Below, one piece after another: positions 1-8,943 of a stretch of 64,000 bases of DNA. The translations under genes and the position numbers were made by a program. Source of the stretch: an uncultured Pelagibacteraceae bacterium. Lineage in GTDB: Bacteria > Pseudomonadota > Alphaproteobacteria > Pelagibacterales > Pelagibacteraceae. Positions within the stretch are counted from its first letter, which is position 1. Every line of letters begins with the position of its first letter. Below the pieces are notes generated by a model, which searched no databases, was not told where the DNA came from, and was given only the letters and a program-made list of their open reading frames with translations. The DNA lies in contig CACFQR010000001.1 of assembly GCA_902568465.1 (NCBI GenBank), forward strand, positions 1-64,000. Reading direction: 5' to 3'.

Positions 1-957
1 TACACAATTGTTGGCTTCGCCTTAGCAGGCTGGTCTGTAATTGCTAACGACTCAATTCAAACTCTAGGTACTTTTATTGCTTCAAAAAAGAAGTGGTTTA
101 AATGGTATACGTTGGCCGCCTCTGCATCTTTTATGATGGCTGTTGTATTGATTTATGGGTGGTGGGCTTATGATGGAGATATTTCGTTTGGAAGATTAAC
201 AAGAATTCCTTACCAAGAAATTCAATGGTATCACGCCGTAGCACCTGGAATATTATTATTACTAACAAGAATTGGAATACCAGTATCAACTACTTTCTTA
301 GTTCTTTCAGCTTTTGCTTCAACGGTTGTTTTAGAAAAAATGCTTTTAAAGAGTGTTGTAGGCTATGGTCTTGCTGCAGTTGCGGCTTATGTTTGTTGGA
401 TTGTTATTTCTAAATTTATTAATGAAAAATTTGATGAAATTACCACTGGCTGGAAAATTTCTTTTTGGCGAAATGCGGTTTGGGTAAGTTCAGCCTATTT
501 ATGGGCAGCTTGGCTTTCTCATGATGTTGCAAATATTGCTGTTTATCTACCAAGACAACTTGATCTTACATTATTATTAGTTGTTGTAACTTATTTTACA
601 ATTCTTCTTTTTTATATTTTCTACATACAGGGTGGACGTATCCAAACAGTAGTTTTGGAGAAAACTGGAACTAGATATGCTCGATCAGCAACTATTATTA
701 ATACTATTTATGCTGCTGTCCTTTATTACTTTAAAGAACTAAACGATCTTCCTATGTCGACAACTTGGGTATTTGTAGGATTGTTATGTGGAAGAGAACT
801 TGCAATCTCTACGATGAATAAAGAATACAAATTCAAATACGTGTTTCCATTAATTGGTAAAGACTTTATTAAAATGGTGTTTGGATTAAGTATTTCGGTT
901 GGAATTGTATTAGCTATTCACTATATAATTATTCCTACTGGATTTGGTTTACAATAA
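1..957 (+). CDS. PiT-like inorganic phosphate permease, 3' part
   Basis: Open in frame 1 from the first base, so the start lies outside the window; the ORF-track start (TTG at 112) is internal. The visible protein is hydrophobic with about seven or eight membrane segments. PiT-family hallmarks are an Asn-Asp motif near the left end (VIANDSIQTLGTF) and two PxSTT motifs (IPVSTTF near residue 97, LPMSTTW near residue 250 of the visible part), which in PiT carriers form the duplicated phosphate site. Transport of inorganic phosphate is inferred from these motifs; the sequence is distant from classical PitA. It converges with the next gene, with only 7 nt between stop codons and no terminator hairpin. 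Confidence 0.65.
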   Translation, partial: YTIVGFALAGWSVIANDSIQTLGTFIASKKKWFKWYTLAASASFMMAVVLIYGWWAYDGDISFGRLTRIPYQEIQWYHAVAPGILLLLTRIGIPVSTTFLVLSAFASTVVLEKMLLKSVVGYGLAAVAAYVCWIVISKFINEKFDEITTGWKISFWRNAVWVSSAYLWAAWLSHDVANIAVYLPRQLDLTLLLVVVTYFTILLFYIFYIQGGRIQTVVLEKTGTRYARSATIINTIYAAVLYYFKELNDLPMSTTWVFVGLLCGRELAISTMNKEYKFKYVFPLIGKDFIKMVFGLSISVGIVLAIHYIIIPTGFGLQ

Positions 958-964
958 ATTTGAA

Positions 965-1906
965 CTAACCAAACTGTCCACCCGCTCTAAAACGATAAAT
1001 ATATTTAGGTAAGATGCTCTGTATCGGTGTCCCGCTAATACCAAGATCCTTTAATGTTGGATGATCACCAGAAACAATATTGTTATGCTTTAATAATTCT
1101 ACTTGATCAGGTGTTAACAGTGGGTTTGGCATCATCTGTAAAAAGTAGGATTGAAACTTAGCGGCGCCCCAAGGAATAGGTATTAAAAATCTTTTCTTTT
1201 TAATTTCAGCTAATAAAATTTCCATAAGTTCTTTGAATGAATAATTTTTAGGTCCGCCCAATTCATAAATTTTAGGTTCTGAATTATTTAACTCTACTGC
1301 TTTTGCAATGGCTTTTGCCACATCTCCTACATAGATAGGTGCAAACTTTGTTTTGCCCCCACCGACTAAAGGGAGGGCGGGAGAAAATTGGGCAAGGGAT
1401 GCAAAGGTATTAAAGAATTTATCTTCTGGCCCAAACACGACCGAAGGTCTTAAAATAACTGATGGTTTGAAATTATTTTGAATATTTTTTTCACCTTGAA
1501 GTTTTGATTGCATATACAGTGAAGCGTGTCTTTCTTTAACTCCTAAGGCGCTAACGTGAACTAAATTTTTTATTCCAGCTTCACTACACAAATTACTTAA
1601 TAGATGTGGAAATTGTGAGTGAACTTGGTTAAATTTTTGTTTTCTTGTTTCATACAAAATACCCACAAGATTTATAGCAAGATCACAATTTTTTAAAACT
1701 TGCTTAACATCTTCTGAATTAAAAATATTTGTTTTTAAAAGCTCTATTTGACCGGGGTTACCTAGCGGTTTTAAATATCCCTTTTGAAAGGGATTACGAG
1801 TCGCTACCTTTATTCTGTAGTCTAGTTTAGTTAGTTGACGCATTAAATGTTTGCCTAAAAATCCGCCAGCTCCAAATATTGCTATTATTTTCTGATTATT
1901 TTGCAT
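965..1906 (-). CDS. NDUFA9-like NAD(P)-binding protein (atypical SDR)
   Basis: 313 aa with a Rossmann fold: the dinucleotide motif GAGGFLGKHL lies at residues 12-21, followed by blocks typical of the complex I NDUFA9 subfamily of extended/atypical short-chain dehydrogenases (LVHVSALGV, LRPSVVFGPEDKF, PIYVGDVAKAI). These proteins bind NADPH; in mitochondria NDUFA9 is an accessory complex I subunit, whereas bacterial homologues are usually free-standing and their substrate is unknown. There is no obvious Tyr-x3-Lys catalytic pair. The ATG at 1906 lies about 34 nt from the inferred ATG of the divergent RNase D gene, so the two promoters must be compact or overlapping. Confidence 0.8.
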   Translation of the reverse strand: MQNNQKIIAIFGAGGFLGKHLMRQLTKLDYRIKVATRNPFQKGYLKPLGNPGQIELLKTNIFNSEDVKQVLKNCDLAINLVGILYETRKQKFNQVHSQFPHLLSNLCSEAGIKNLVHVSALGVKERHASLYMQSKLQGEKNIQNNFKPSVILRPSVVFGPEDKFFNTFASLAQFSPALPLVGGGKTKFAPIYVGDVAKAIAKAVELNNSEPKIYELGGPKNYSFKELMEILLAEIKKKRFLIPIPWGAAKFQSYFLQMMPNPLLTPDQVELLKHNNIVSGDHPTLKDLGISGTPIQSILPKYIYRFRAGGQFG

Positions 1907-1940
1907 TTTGACAACATTAACATTATATATGGTTTTAGGT

Positions 1941-2573
1941 ATGACTAAAATTTATAAGTTTCAAGATGATATTTCGACAGATGCGCGAAAAGAACTTGAA
2001 AAGCATTCAAGCCTATCAGTTGATACTGAAGGATCAGGTTTGCAAATTCCTCATAGAGATAAATTAAGTTTAATTCAATTTAGCACTGGAAATAATGATG
2101 CTTATATTATTCAACCAAATAGAAAAAATTATAAAGCTCCAAATATAGTTAAAATTTTAGAAAATCAAAAAATTACAAAAATTGGCCACTATTTAAGATA
2201 TGATATATCTGGTTTGGAATATTTTCTTAAATGTGATGTTAAAAATATTTGGGATACCAAAATAGCTTCGAAACTTTGTAGAACTTATAGCCAGTACCAT
2301 GGCTTGAAAGATTTGGTGCAAGAATTTTGTGGTAAAAAATTAGATAAAAGACTCGGTAGTAGCGATTGGAATAAAAGTTTAAGTGAATTAACTGATGCGC
2401 AACTTCAGTATTGTAGTAACGATGTTATATATTTACATAAAATAAAAAATGAGCTTAATAAAATGTTAGTCAGAGAGAAAAGATTAGAACTTTATGAAAG
2501 TTCAATAAAATTTTTAAAAACAAGAATTAAATTAGACCAAAGCGGATTTACTGAAGACATATTTCAACATTAA
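1941..2573 (+). CDS. Ribonuclease D-like 3'-5' exonuclease
   Basis: DEDDy exonuclease of the RNase D family. From the ATG at 1941, motif I is VDTEGSG (D28, E30), motif II is in GHYLRYDISGL and motif III is QYCSNDVIYL with the Tyr and Asp of the y-subtype. The short form (about 210 aa) has no HRDC domains, as is common in alphaproteobacteria. The ORF track starts at a TTG (1908), but ATG 1929 or 1941 is more credible; 1941 gives the conserved N-terminus directly and has a weak AGG upstream. Expected role: 3' trimming of tRNA and other stable RNA. Its TAA overlaps the next ATG by one base (TAATG), implying coupling to kdsD. Confidence 0.85.
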   Translation: MTKIYKFQDDISTDARKELEKHSSLSVDTEGSGLQIPHRDKLSLIQFSTGNNDAYIIQPNRKNYKAPNIVKILENQKITKIGHYLRYDISGLEYFLKCDVKNIWDTKIASKLCRTYSQYHGLKDLVQEFCGKKLDKRLGSSDWNKSLSELTDAQLQYCSNDVIYLHKIKNELNKMLVREKRLELYESSIKFLKTRIKLDQSGFTEDIFQH

Positions 2574-3547
2574 TGAATAAAGATTTAAAAATAGCAAAAT
2601 CAACTGTACAGACTGAAATTTCAGCTTTAAAAAGGTTGTCGCAAAGTTTTGGGCGGTCAACTCAATTTTCAAAAATTGTGAATTTAATTAATCGATGTAA
2701 GGGAAAAGTTTTAGTTGTAGGTGTTGGCAAAAGTTATCTTGTTGGACTTAAAGTTGCCGGCACTCTATCAAGCTTAGGAACACCAAGTGTAGCTTTTTCA
2801 GCAAACGATTTGCAACATGGTGGTTTGGGAGCTATTCAAAAAAATCAGGATATTATTATGGTCTTTAGTGTTTCTGGGCAATCTTCAGAATTAGATTCTA
2901 TTTTAAGATTTACAAAGAGACATAATATTCCTGTGGTTGGAGTAAGTTGTAAATCAACTTCTATGCTATTAAAATTTTCTAACTACAAAGTCCTATTGCC
3001 CAAAGTGATTGAAGCTGGCCACAGTCTTGCACCAACAGCATCCTCTACAATGTTTGGTTGCTGGGGAAATTCCTTAGCAATAGCTTGTATGAAAAGAAAA
3101 AAGTGGACTAATAAAAAATTTGTTGAACATCATACCGGAGGATCTCTGGCTACGGCATTAGTTCAAGTAAAAGAAATAATGGCAAAAGGCGACAAAATTC
3201 CTTTAATACCTGCCAGTAAAAATATAAGAACCGCAATAAAGGAAATGTCAAAAAAAAGATTAGGTGTTGTGTGTATTAAGAAAAAAAATGGGCAAATTCA
3301 TATTGTGAGTGATGGTGATATTAGAAGACACAGTAATAATCTATTTAAGAAAAAAATTGTTGATGTTTGTACAAAAAATCCAATCTGGATATCGGATACA
3401 GCTACAGCTCTATCTGCAATTGACATAATGAATACAAAAAAAATAACTTCTCTTTTAGTGGCAAGAAGTAAAGATGTAGGAAAAAAAATTAAAAATGTTG
3501 TTGGAATTATTCATCTTCATCATTGTCTTAGCAGAGGAATAAAATGA
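2573..3547 (+). CDS. kdsD: Arabinose-5-phosphate isomerase (KpsF/GutQ family)
   Basis: 324 aa, SIS domain (about residues 30-180) followed by a CBS pair (about 205-320). It interconverts ribulose 5-phosphate and arabinose 5-phosphate, the first step to Kdo for lipopolysaccharide. Visible family features are GVGKS (substrate Lys), QHGGLG (usually SHGDLG), FSVSGQSSEL, EAGHSLAPTASST and HHTGGSLA, which cover the Lys, Glu and His residues expected in the active site. The context, next to lptC and lptB, is the classic alphaproteobacterial LPS locus. Start at ATG 2573 overlaps the previous stop by 1 nt; its own stop overlaps lptC by 4 nt (ATGA). Confidence 0.9.
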   Translation: MNKDLKIAKSTVQTEISALKRLSQSFGRSTQFSKIVNLINRCKGKVLVVGVGKSYLVGLKVAGTLSSLGTPSVAFSANDLQHGGLGAIQKNQDIIMVFSVSGQSSELDSILRFTKRHNIPVVGVSCKSTSMLLKFSNYKVLLPKVIEAGHSLAPTASSTMFGCWGNSLAIACMKRKKWTNKKFVEHHTGGSLATALVQVKEIMAKGDKIPLIPASKNIRTAIKEMSKKRLGVVCIKKKNGQIHIVSDGDIRRHSNNLFKKKIVDVCTKNPIWISDTATALSAIDIMNTKKITSLLVARSKDVGKKIKNVVGIIHLHHCLSRGIK

Positions 3548-4149
3548 CCAAAAAAAGAAAAACTATTCAATTAATGTTAACATTCGTTGGCGTTTTTCTT
3601 ATATTAATAACTTATATACTTTATCCAAAAATAGGCGAAAAAAAAGTTTCTGAGAGAAAAAGTGTAATTATTGAAAGTGAAAATGATAAAGAAATTAGCG
3701 ATGCAAAAAATAAGGATAATACTTTTGAAAATGTTGAATATAAAGGTTTATATGACTTTGATAAACCTTTTACTGTTAAGTCAGATAAAGCGTATATTTT
3801 GTCTGACGAAGAAGATATTGTATATATGACTCGCATGGAAGTTACTTTGAGCATGAAAGATGGCAGGGTGATCGTTATAACAAGTGAAAAAGGTAGTTAT
3901 AATAAAAAAACATACGATTGTTTTTTTCAAGAAAATGTAAAAGCTACCGATGGAAAAACAATAATAACATCAAAAAATCTAGATTTAATAGCGTCTGAGG
4001 ATTTTGCAAGTGTGTATAATGATGTTGTTATAAAGAATGACGGAAGTCATCTTAAAGCTGATAAAGTTGATTACAATTTTGTTTCTAAAAAATATAATTT
4101 TTCAATGTTTGAAAATGCAAAAAAGGTAAAAGTAAAAATAATAAATTAA
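3544..4149 (+). CDS. lptC: LptC-like LPS export bitopic protein
   Basis: 201 aa: one N-terminal transmembrane segment (about residues 9-28), a charged linker, then a periplasmic beta-rich domain resembling LptC/OstA (beta-jellyroll strands around KSDKAYIL, TSEKGSYN, ENVKATDGKTIITSKNL). LptC is the single-pass subunit that passes LPS from the LptB2FG ABC transporter to the periplasmic bridge. The start is fixed by the ATGA overlap with kdsD. It directly abuts lptB (stop TAA then ATG), with no lptA between, which is unusual. The N-terminal anchor and length favour LptC over LptA, but the two share a fold, so a merged role is possible. Confidence 0.75.
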   Translation: MTKKRKTIQLMLTFVGVFLILITYILYPKIGEKKVSERKSVIIESENDKEISDAKNKDNTFENVEYKGLYDFDKPFTVKSDKAYILSDEEDIVYMTRMEVTLSMKDGRVIVITSEKGSYNKKTYDCFFQENVKATDGKTIITSKNLDLIASEDFASVYNDVVIKNDGSHLKADKVDYNFVSKKYNFSMFENAKKVKVKIIN

Positions 4150-4914
4150 ATGAATAATATTAAAAAATTTAGAATTATTAAATTTAAATCAAAGCCAATA
4201 TTATCTGCAAAAAGCATTGCTAAGTCTTTTGATGAGAGAGTTATACTTAGAAAAATAGATATACATTTAAATCAGGGAGAAATGTTAGGTCTTCTTGGTT
4301 CAAATGGTGCCGGCAAAAGTACATTTATGAATATAGTATTAGGTCTTGTAAAATGTGATTTTGGCGACATATTTTTAGGAAATACAAAATTAACTAATCT
4401 AGCAATCCATGAAAGATCTAAATTAGGAATAGCCTATCTACCACAACAAACAGCAATTTTTAGAGGACTTACAGTTTATGAAAATTTATTGGCTATAGCT
4501 CAAATAGTAAAAAAAAGAGTTAAGGATCAAAAGGATATTGTAGAAAAACTTTTAGCCGAATTTTCTATAACACATTTAAGAGACGTTAAAGCTACCTCAT
4601 TATCAGGTGGAGAGCGCAGAAGAACAGAAATAGCAAGATGTTTAATTAACAACCCTAAAGTTTTATTATTAGATGAACCCTTTGCAGGAGTTGACTTATT
4701 ATCTATTCAAGACATCAAAGGACTTTTAATAAAGTTGCAGGCTAGAGGTTGTGCAGTATTAGTAACAGATCATAATGCATCGCAACTGCTTAGTGTGGTG
4801 GATAGAGCATATGTTTTGGCAAATGGTACTATTGTAGCAAATGGTTCTCCAAAACAAATAGTAAATACGACCGAGGCTCAAAAACTTTACTTTGGATCAG
4901 ACTTCAAATTATAA
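4150..4914 (+). CDS. lptB: LPS export ABC transporter ATPase LptB
   Basis: 254 aa ABC ATPase with all motifs in order: Walker A GSNGAGKST (about residue 50), Q-loop region AYLPQQTAIFRGL, signature LSGGERRRTEIA, Walker B VLLLDEPFAGVD, and switch histidine TDHN. The sequence after Walker B and the lptC neighbour identify it as LptB, which powers extraction of LPS from the inner membrane together with LptF and LptG (not in the window). It carries roughly 15-20 extra residues before the usual family start, including several Lys. It begins immediately after the lptC stop codon and ends 6 nt before aroA. Confidence 0.9.
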   Translation: MNNIKKFRIIKFKSKPILSAKSIAKSFDERVILRKIDIHLNQGEMLGLLGSNGAGKSTFMNIVLGLVKCDFGDIFLGNTKLTNLAIHERSKLGIAYLPQQTAIFRGLTVYENLLAIAQIVKKRVKDQKDIVEKLLAEFSITHLRDVKATSLSGGERRRTEIARCLINNPKVLLLDEPFAGVDLLSIQDIKGLLIKLQARGCAVLVTDHNASQLLSVVDRAYVLANGTIVANGSPKQIVNTTEAQKLYFGSDFKL

Positions 4915-4920
4915 TTTTAA

Positions 4921-6276
4921 ATGAACCAAAAGTACTCAGTATTTATAAATAAAAAAATTAATCGATTTAACAAAACAGTAAAAATTCCTGGAGACAAATC
5001 TTGTTCGATTAGGGCTTTGCTTTTCGCGAGTCAATGCTGCGGTATCAGCGAGATAAAAAATTTATTAAAATCTGAAGATGTTTTAAATTGTCTAAAGGCT
5101 TTGAGGAAATTAGGTGTAAAAATAATAAAAAAAAACGATTTATATAAAGTTTATGGTAATGGTTTAAGTTCATTTAAAGTAGCAGGTAGTAAAGCTAAAA
5201 AAATATTTGTTGGTAATAGTGGCACTACAGCTAGAATATTGTGTGGACTATTATCTACCAACCCAGGAAAATTTTATTTATATGGCGACCGATCTATGAA
5301 TAAAAGAGATATGTCGCGAGTTATAACACCTCTAGAAAAAGTTGGGGCTAATTTTTACCCAAAAGGCAAAAAAACTCTACCAATTACAATAGAGGGTACA
5401 TCTATGCCATTAGCACAAAATCATGTTGAAAAAATTGGATCTGCGCAAGTTAAGTCTTCTTTGTTAGCCTCTTTTCTAAATACCCCAGGTAAAAATACTG
5501 TAATAGAAAAAAAAAGTAGTCGAAATCACACTGAAATTCTCTTAAAAAAAATTTTTGCTGATATCAGTATCAAAAAATCAAATAACGAAAATATCATTTC
5601 AATTTTTGGTCAAAAAAACTTACATGCTTTCAATTATACTGTAGGTTCAGATCCAAGCTCAGCTGCTTTTCTTGTAACTGCAGCATTATTATCATCTAAA
5701 TCAAAAATAATTATTCATAACTGCTTGTTAAATAAAACAAGATTAGGATTTTATAAAGTTCTAAAAGAAAAAGCTGGGGCAGATATAAAAATAAAAAATT
5801 TAAGAAAATCATCAAACAGTGGTGAGATAGTAGGAACTGTTATTGCCAAAAGTAGTTTTTTAAAAGCCTTTAGCTGCCCAAAAAAAATAATACCCTCACT
5901 TATTGATGAATTGCCTATACTCTTTGTGATAGCAGGTTTAACAAAAGGAACATCAAAATTTGTACAGATAAATGAGGTAACTAAAAAAGAGAGTAATCGT
6001 ATTGAAGAGATGCGAAAAATTTTAATTCAAGCAGGAATAAAATGTAAAAGTACAAAAGATACTATGACAATTTTTGGAAAAAATAACATTAAGACTAGTA
6101 ATAAATCAATTTTGGTGAAGACGCATGGGGATCATAGAATTTGTTTAAGTGCATGCATTTTTTCTTTAGTTACAGGAATTAAGACAAAGATAAAAAACTT
6201 TGAAACAGTAAATACTTCGTTTCCCGGATTTATTTCAATAATAAGGAGTTTGGGAGGTAAAATTGAAATTATATAA
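4921..6276 (+). CDS. aroA: 3-phosphoshikimate 1-carboxyvinyltransferase (EPSP synthase)
   Basis: 451 aa, the usual length. It joins shikimate 3-phosphate and PEP in the shikimate pathway to aromatic amino acids. Signatures are PGDKSCSIRALLFAS (PEP/S3P Lys, residues 23-37), GNSGTTARILCGLL, GDRSMNKRDMSRV, SAQVKSSLL, IDELPILFV (catalytic Asp) and HGDHRICLSAC near the C-terminus. The order aroA-cmk-rpsA-ihfB is widely conserved in proteobacteria. The 3' end overlaps cmk by 14 nt. The first signature has Cys where many enzymes have Ser (DKSCS rather than DKSIS), a mild variation. Confidence 0.93.
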   Translation: MNQKYSVFINKKINRFNKTVKIPGDKSCSIRALLFASQCCGISEIKNLLKSEDVLNCLKALRKLGVKIIKKNDLYKVYGNGLSSFKVAGSKAKKIFVGNSGTTARILCGLLSTNPGKFYLYGDRSMNKRDMSRVITPLEKVGANFYPKGKKTLPITIEGTSMPLAQNHVEKIGSAQVKSSLLASFLNTPGKNTVIEKKSSRNHTEILLKKIFADISIKKSNNENIISIFGQKNLHAFNYTVGSDPSSAAFLVTAALLSSKSKIIIHNCLLNKTRLGFYKVLKEKAGADIKIKNLRKSSNSGEIVGTVIAKSSFLKAFSCPKKIIPSLIDELPILFVIAGLTKGTSKFVQINEVTKKESNRIEEMRKILIQAGIKCKSTKDTMTIFGKNNIKTSNKSILVKTHGDHRICLSACIFSLVTGIKTKIKNFETVNTSFPGFISIIRSLGGKIEII

Positions 6277-6928
6277 ACCCTTAAGGATAGCTTGCGATGG
6301 TGAAAGCGCCAGTGGAAAAAGTTTAGCCTCAAAACTAATTGCAAAAAAATATAATTTATTTTGTTTAAATTCAGGTTTAATTTATAGATATGCAAGTTAT
6401 CTTATTATTAAAAATGAGCCTAAAAGAAGTATTCCTTATCTTAAAAAAAAATTTAAAAATTTAAATTACAAAAAAATAAATTCACTTAACCTACATACAC
6501 AGGAAATAAGTTATCATGTCTCAATTTTAGCAAAACAAAAAAAAATAAGACAATTAGTTAAAACTTTTCAGAGAAAAATTATAAAAAGGTATCCTAGAAT
6601 TGTTGTTGAAGGGAGAGATTCTGCCAGTTCAATCCTGAAAAGTAACCCCAGATATACAATTGCGTTTTATTTTATCTGTAAATTATCTGTTGCTAGTTTT
6701 CGCAGATGGCGTGACCTAAAGAAGAAAATTCCACTAAAAGAGATTAAAAAATCGTTAAAGAATCGCACTCTACTTGATAAAAAAAGGTTCCATAATCCCT
6801 TGAAAAAAGTTCCTGATGCTGTAGTAATACGCACTCATTTACTTACAAAAAAGCAAATGATTAATAAAATGGAGAAATGTATTAACAAAAAAATATTAAA
6901 GTATGGAAGAAATTTTAAAGCAAAGTAA
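6263..6928 (+). CDS. cmk: Cytidylate kinase
   Basis: 221 aa P-loop kinase that phosphorylates CMP and dCMP. The N-terminus IACDGESASGKSLASKL matches the Cmk P-loop (usually IDGPAASGKGT), followed by LNSGLIYRYASYL (usually LDTGALYR) and VVEGRDSASSIL (usually GRDIGT), so it is a divergent member. It begins at a TTG codon (6263) with a very strong ribosome site GGGAGG 5 nt upstream, inside the end of aroA. No ATG is available nearby in frame. The 3' end overlaps rpsA by 26 nt. Identity rests on the motifs plus the conserved position between aroA and rpsA. Confidence 0.85.
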   Translation: MKLYKPLRIACDGESASGKSLASKLIAKKYNLFCLNSGLIYRYASYLIIKNEPKRSIPYLKKKFKNLNYKKINSLNLHTQEISYHVSILAKQKKIRQLVKTFQRKIIKRYPRIVVEGRDSASSILKSNPRYTIAFYFICKLSVASFRRWRDLKKKIPLKEIKKSLKNRTLLDKKRFHNPLKKVPDAVVIRTHLLTKKQMINKMEKCINKKILKYGRNFKAK

Positions 6929-8612
6929 ATCTCACAAAGAGTTTGAAGAACTCCTTTCCCAAGACCTAAATAATAGAAAATTTAAAGAAGGCGAAATATC
7001 AAAAGGTGTAATAAGCAAAATAGGAAAAAAATTTGTATTTGTAGATTTAGGTCTGAAAAGTGAAGGAGCAATACCTATAGACGAATTTAAGCTTACTAAA
7101 GAAATAGATAAAATTAAAATCGGCTCAACAATTGATGTATTGCTTGAAAAAATTGAAAATAAAAGTGGAGATGTGGTCATAAGCCGTGAAAAAGCAAGAA
7201 AGGCTCACTCTTGGAAAAAGATGGAAGCAGCATTTGAAAAAAAAGAGGAAGTAAAAGGAGTAATTATTTCAAAATGTAAAGGTGGATTTATAGTTGACGT
7301 TGACTCATGTCTTTGTTTTTTACCTGGATCACAAGTAGATCTAAGACCTTTAAAAAATATAGACCATCTAATGAAAGTTCCACAAAAATTTGAGTGTGTA
7401 AAATTAGATAAAAAACGTGGCAATATTGTTCTTTCAAGAAGAGCAATAATGTCAAAAATGAGAGACAAAGATAGAGATAAAATTTTAGAAAAAATTAAGG
7501 AAGGAGATGTTATAGAAGGAACAGTTAAAAATTTAACTGACTGGGGTGCTTTCGTAGACATTAATGGTGTTGACGCTCTTCTTCATATAACTGATATATC
7601 TTGGGACAGAATTAGTAGACCTTCAGAGCTTTTATCGATTGGACAAACAGTAAAAGCAAAAATAATTAAAATTGAAGAAGGTTCAAAAAAAATAAGTCTA
7701 GGAATAAAACAATTAACTGAAGATCCATACATTAAAGCAATAAATAATTATGAAGTAGGAAAAAATTACCCCGCTACAATCACCAAAGTGCAAGATTATG
7801 GATGTTTTGCAAAACTAGAGGACGGTCTAGAAGGTCTAATTCACCAATCAGAACTTTCATGGACTAAAAGAAATGTGCATCCAGGTAAAGTTTTGTCTAC
7901 ATCTCAAAAAATAGAAGTCCAAATTTTAGAAAAAGATATAGATAAAAGAAGATTAAGCCTTAGCTACAAAAATACCTTGGTTAACCCTTGGGTTAAATTT
8001 GCTAATGATTATAAAATAAATGACAAAGGAGAAGGTGTGGTAAAAAACATTACCGACTATGCTCTTTTTATATCTATTAAAAACTCAGAACTCGATGGAA
8101 TGATTCATTATAAAGATTTAAGTTGGACGGAAAAAGATACTGAGCTAGCAAAATATAAAAAAAACCAAACAGTGCAGTTTAGAATTTTAGAGATTAATGA
8201 GAAAAAAGAAAAAATTAGACTTGGTATCAAGCAATTAAAAGATGACCCTTTTGAATTCTTTATGAATAAAAAATCACAAGAGGTTATTACTGTAATAGTA
8301 GACCATGCAACTAAAAATGGAATTTTGGTTCACACAGGAAATAAGGAACAATTATATTTAATTAAAAAAAATCTTTTAGCTAAAGAACCAGAGAACGCTC
8401 GACCTTCTAGATTTGCTCCAGGCGATAAAGTTGACGTTATGATTCTTGAATTAGAAAAAGATAAAAAAGAAGTAGTTTTGTCAATTAAAGCACTAGAGGA
8501 AAAACAATCAAAAGATGCTGTTAAAAAATACGGCTCAACTGATTCAGGTGCATTATTAGGGGATATACTTGGCCCTCTTCTAAAGAAAAAAAAACCTAAA
8601 ACAAAAAAATAG
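6903..8612 (+). CDS. rpsA: 30S ribosomal protein S1
   Basis: 569 aa with six S1 (OB-fold) repeats, recognisable by the recurrent pattern GxVxxIxxxGxFVxL and the end-of-repeat xKxISLGIKQL (for example TDWGAFVDI near residue 213 and QDYGCFAKL near 300). S1 binds the ribosome and single-stranded mRNA and helps translate messages with weak Shine-Dalgarno sites, relevant here because many genes have none. The first two repeats are the ribosome-binding ones, the last four bind RNA. ATG 6903 lies inside cmk. The C-terminus is lysine-rich. It is followed by ihfB after 14 nt. Confidence 0.95.
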   Translation: MEEILKQSKSHKEFEELLSQDLNNRKFKEGEISKGVISKIGKKFVFVDLGLKSEGAIPIDEFKLTKEIDKIKIGSTIDVLLEKIENKSGDVVISREKARKAHSWKKMEAAFEKKEEVKGVIISKCKGGFIVDVDSCLCFLPGSQVDLRPLKNIDHLMKVPQKFECVKLDKKRGNIVLSRRAIMSKMRDKDRDKILEKIKEGDVIEGTVKNLTDWGAFVDINGVDALLHITDISWDRISRPSELLSIGQTVKAKIIKIEEGSKKISLGIKQLTEDPYIKAINNYEVGKNYPATITKVQDYGCFAKLEDGLEGLIHQSELSWTKRNVHPGKVLSTSQKIEVQILEKDIDKRRLSLSYKNTLVNPWVKFANDYKINDKGEGVVKNITDYALFISIKNSELDGMIHYKDLSWTEKDTELAKYKKNQTVQFRILEINEKKEKIRLGIKQLKDDPFEFFMNKKSQEVITVIVDHATKNGILVHTGNKEQLYLIKKNLLAKEPENARPSRFAPGDKVDVMILELEKDKKEVVLSIKALEEKQSKDAVKKYGSTDSGALLGDILGPLLKKKKPKTKK

Positions 8613-8626
8613 ATATATAATAAGTC

Positions 8627-8938
8627 ATGGTTAAATCAGAACTGGTGCAAGATCTTTGCAACATGAATCCCAACATTATTCGGGCTGACATCGAAAAAAT
8701 CGTAAAAATTATAATTTTTGAAATGACTGAAGCACTATGTAGAGATGAGGCAGTAGAAATAAGGGGTTTGGGAAGATTCAAAACTGTTATGAGAAAAGCT
8801 AGAATTGGAAGAAACCCAAAAAATTCAAAAATAGTTCAAATACCTGCAAAAAAAGCAATTAAATGGAAGATGTCTTCACTTCTCTACAAAAGATTGAACA
8901 ATAATTTTACTGAAAACAAATTATCTGGTAATTATTAA
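8627..8938 (+). CDS. ihfB: Integration host factor beta-type HU/IHF DNA-binding protein
   Basis: 103 aa HU/IHF fold. The N-terminal helices (MVKSELVQDL to CRDEAVEIRGLGRF) are followed by the beta-arm, whose tip reads RKARIGRNPKN with the Arg-Asn-Pro that intercalates into DNA. The gene directly follows rpsA, the conserved position of ihfB (himD), which supports the beta assignment over HU. IHF bends DNA sharply in transcription, replication and recombination. The arm lacks the usual Lys-Thr-Gly after RNP (it reads RNPKNSKIV). Start at ATG 8627. Confidence 0.88.
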   Translation: MVKSELVQDLCNMNPNIIRADIEKIVKIIIFEMTEALCRDEAVEIRGLGRFKTVMRKARIGRNPKNSKIVQIPAKKAIKWKMSSLLYKRLNNNFTENKLSGNY

Positions 8939-8943
8939 AATCA

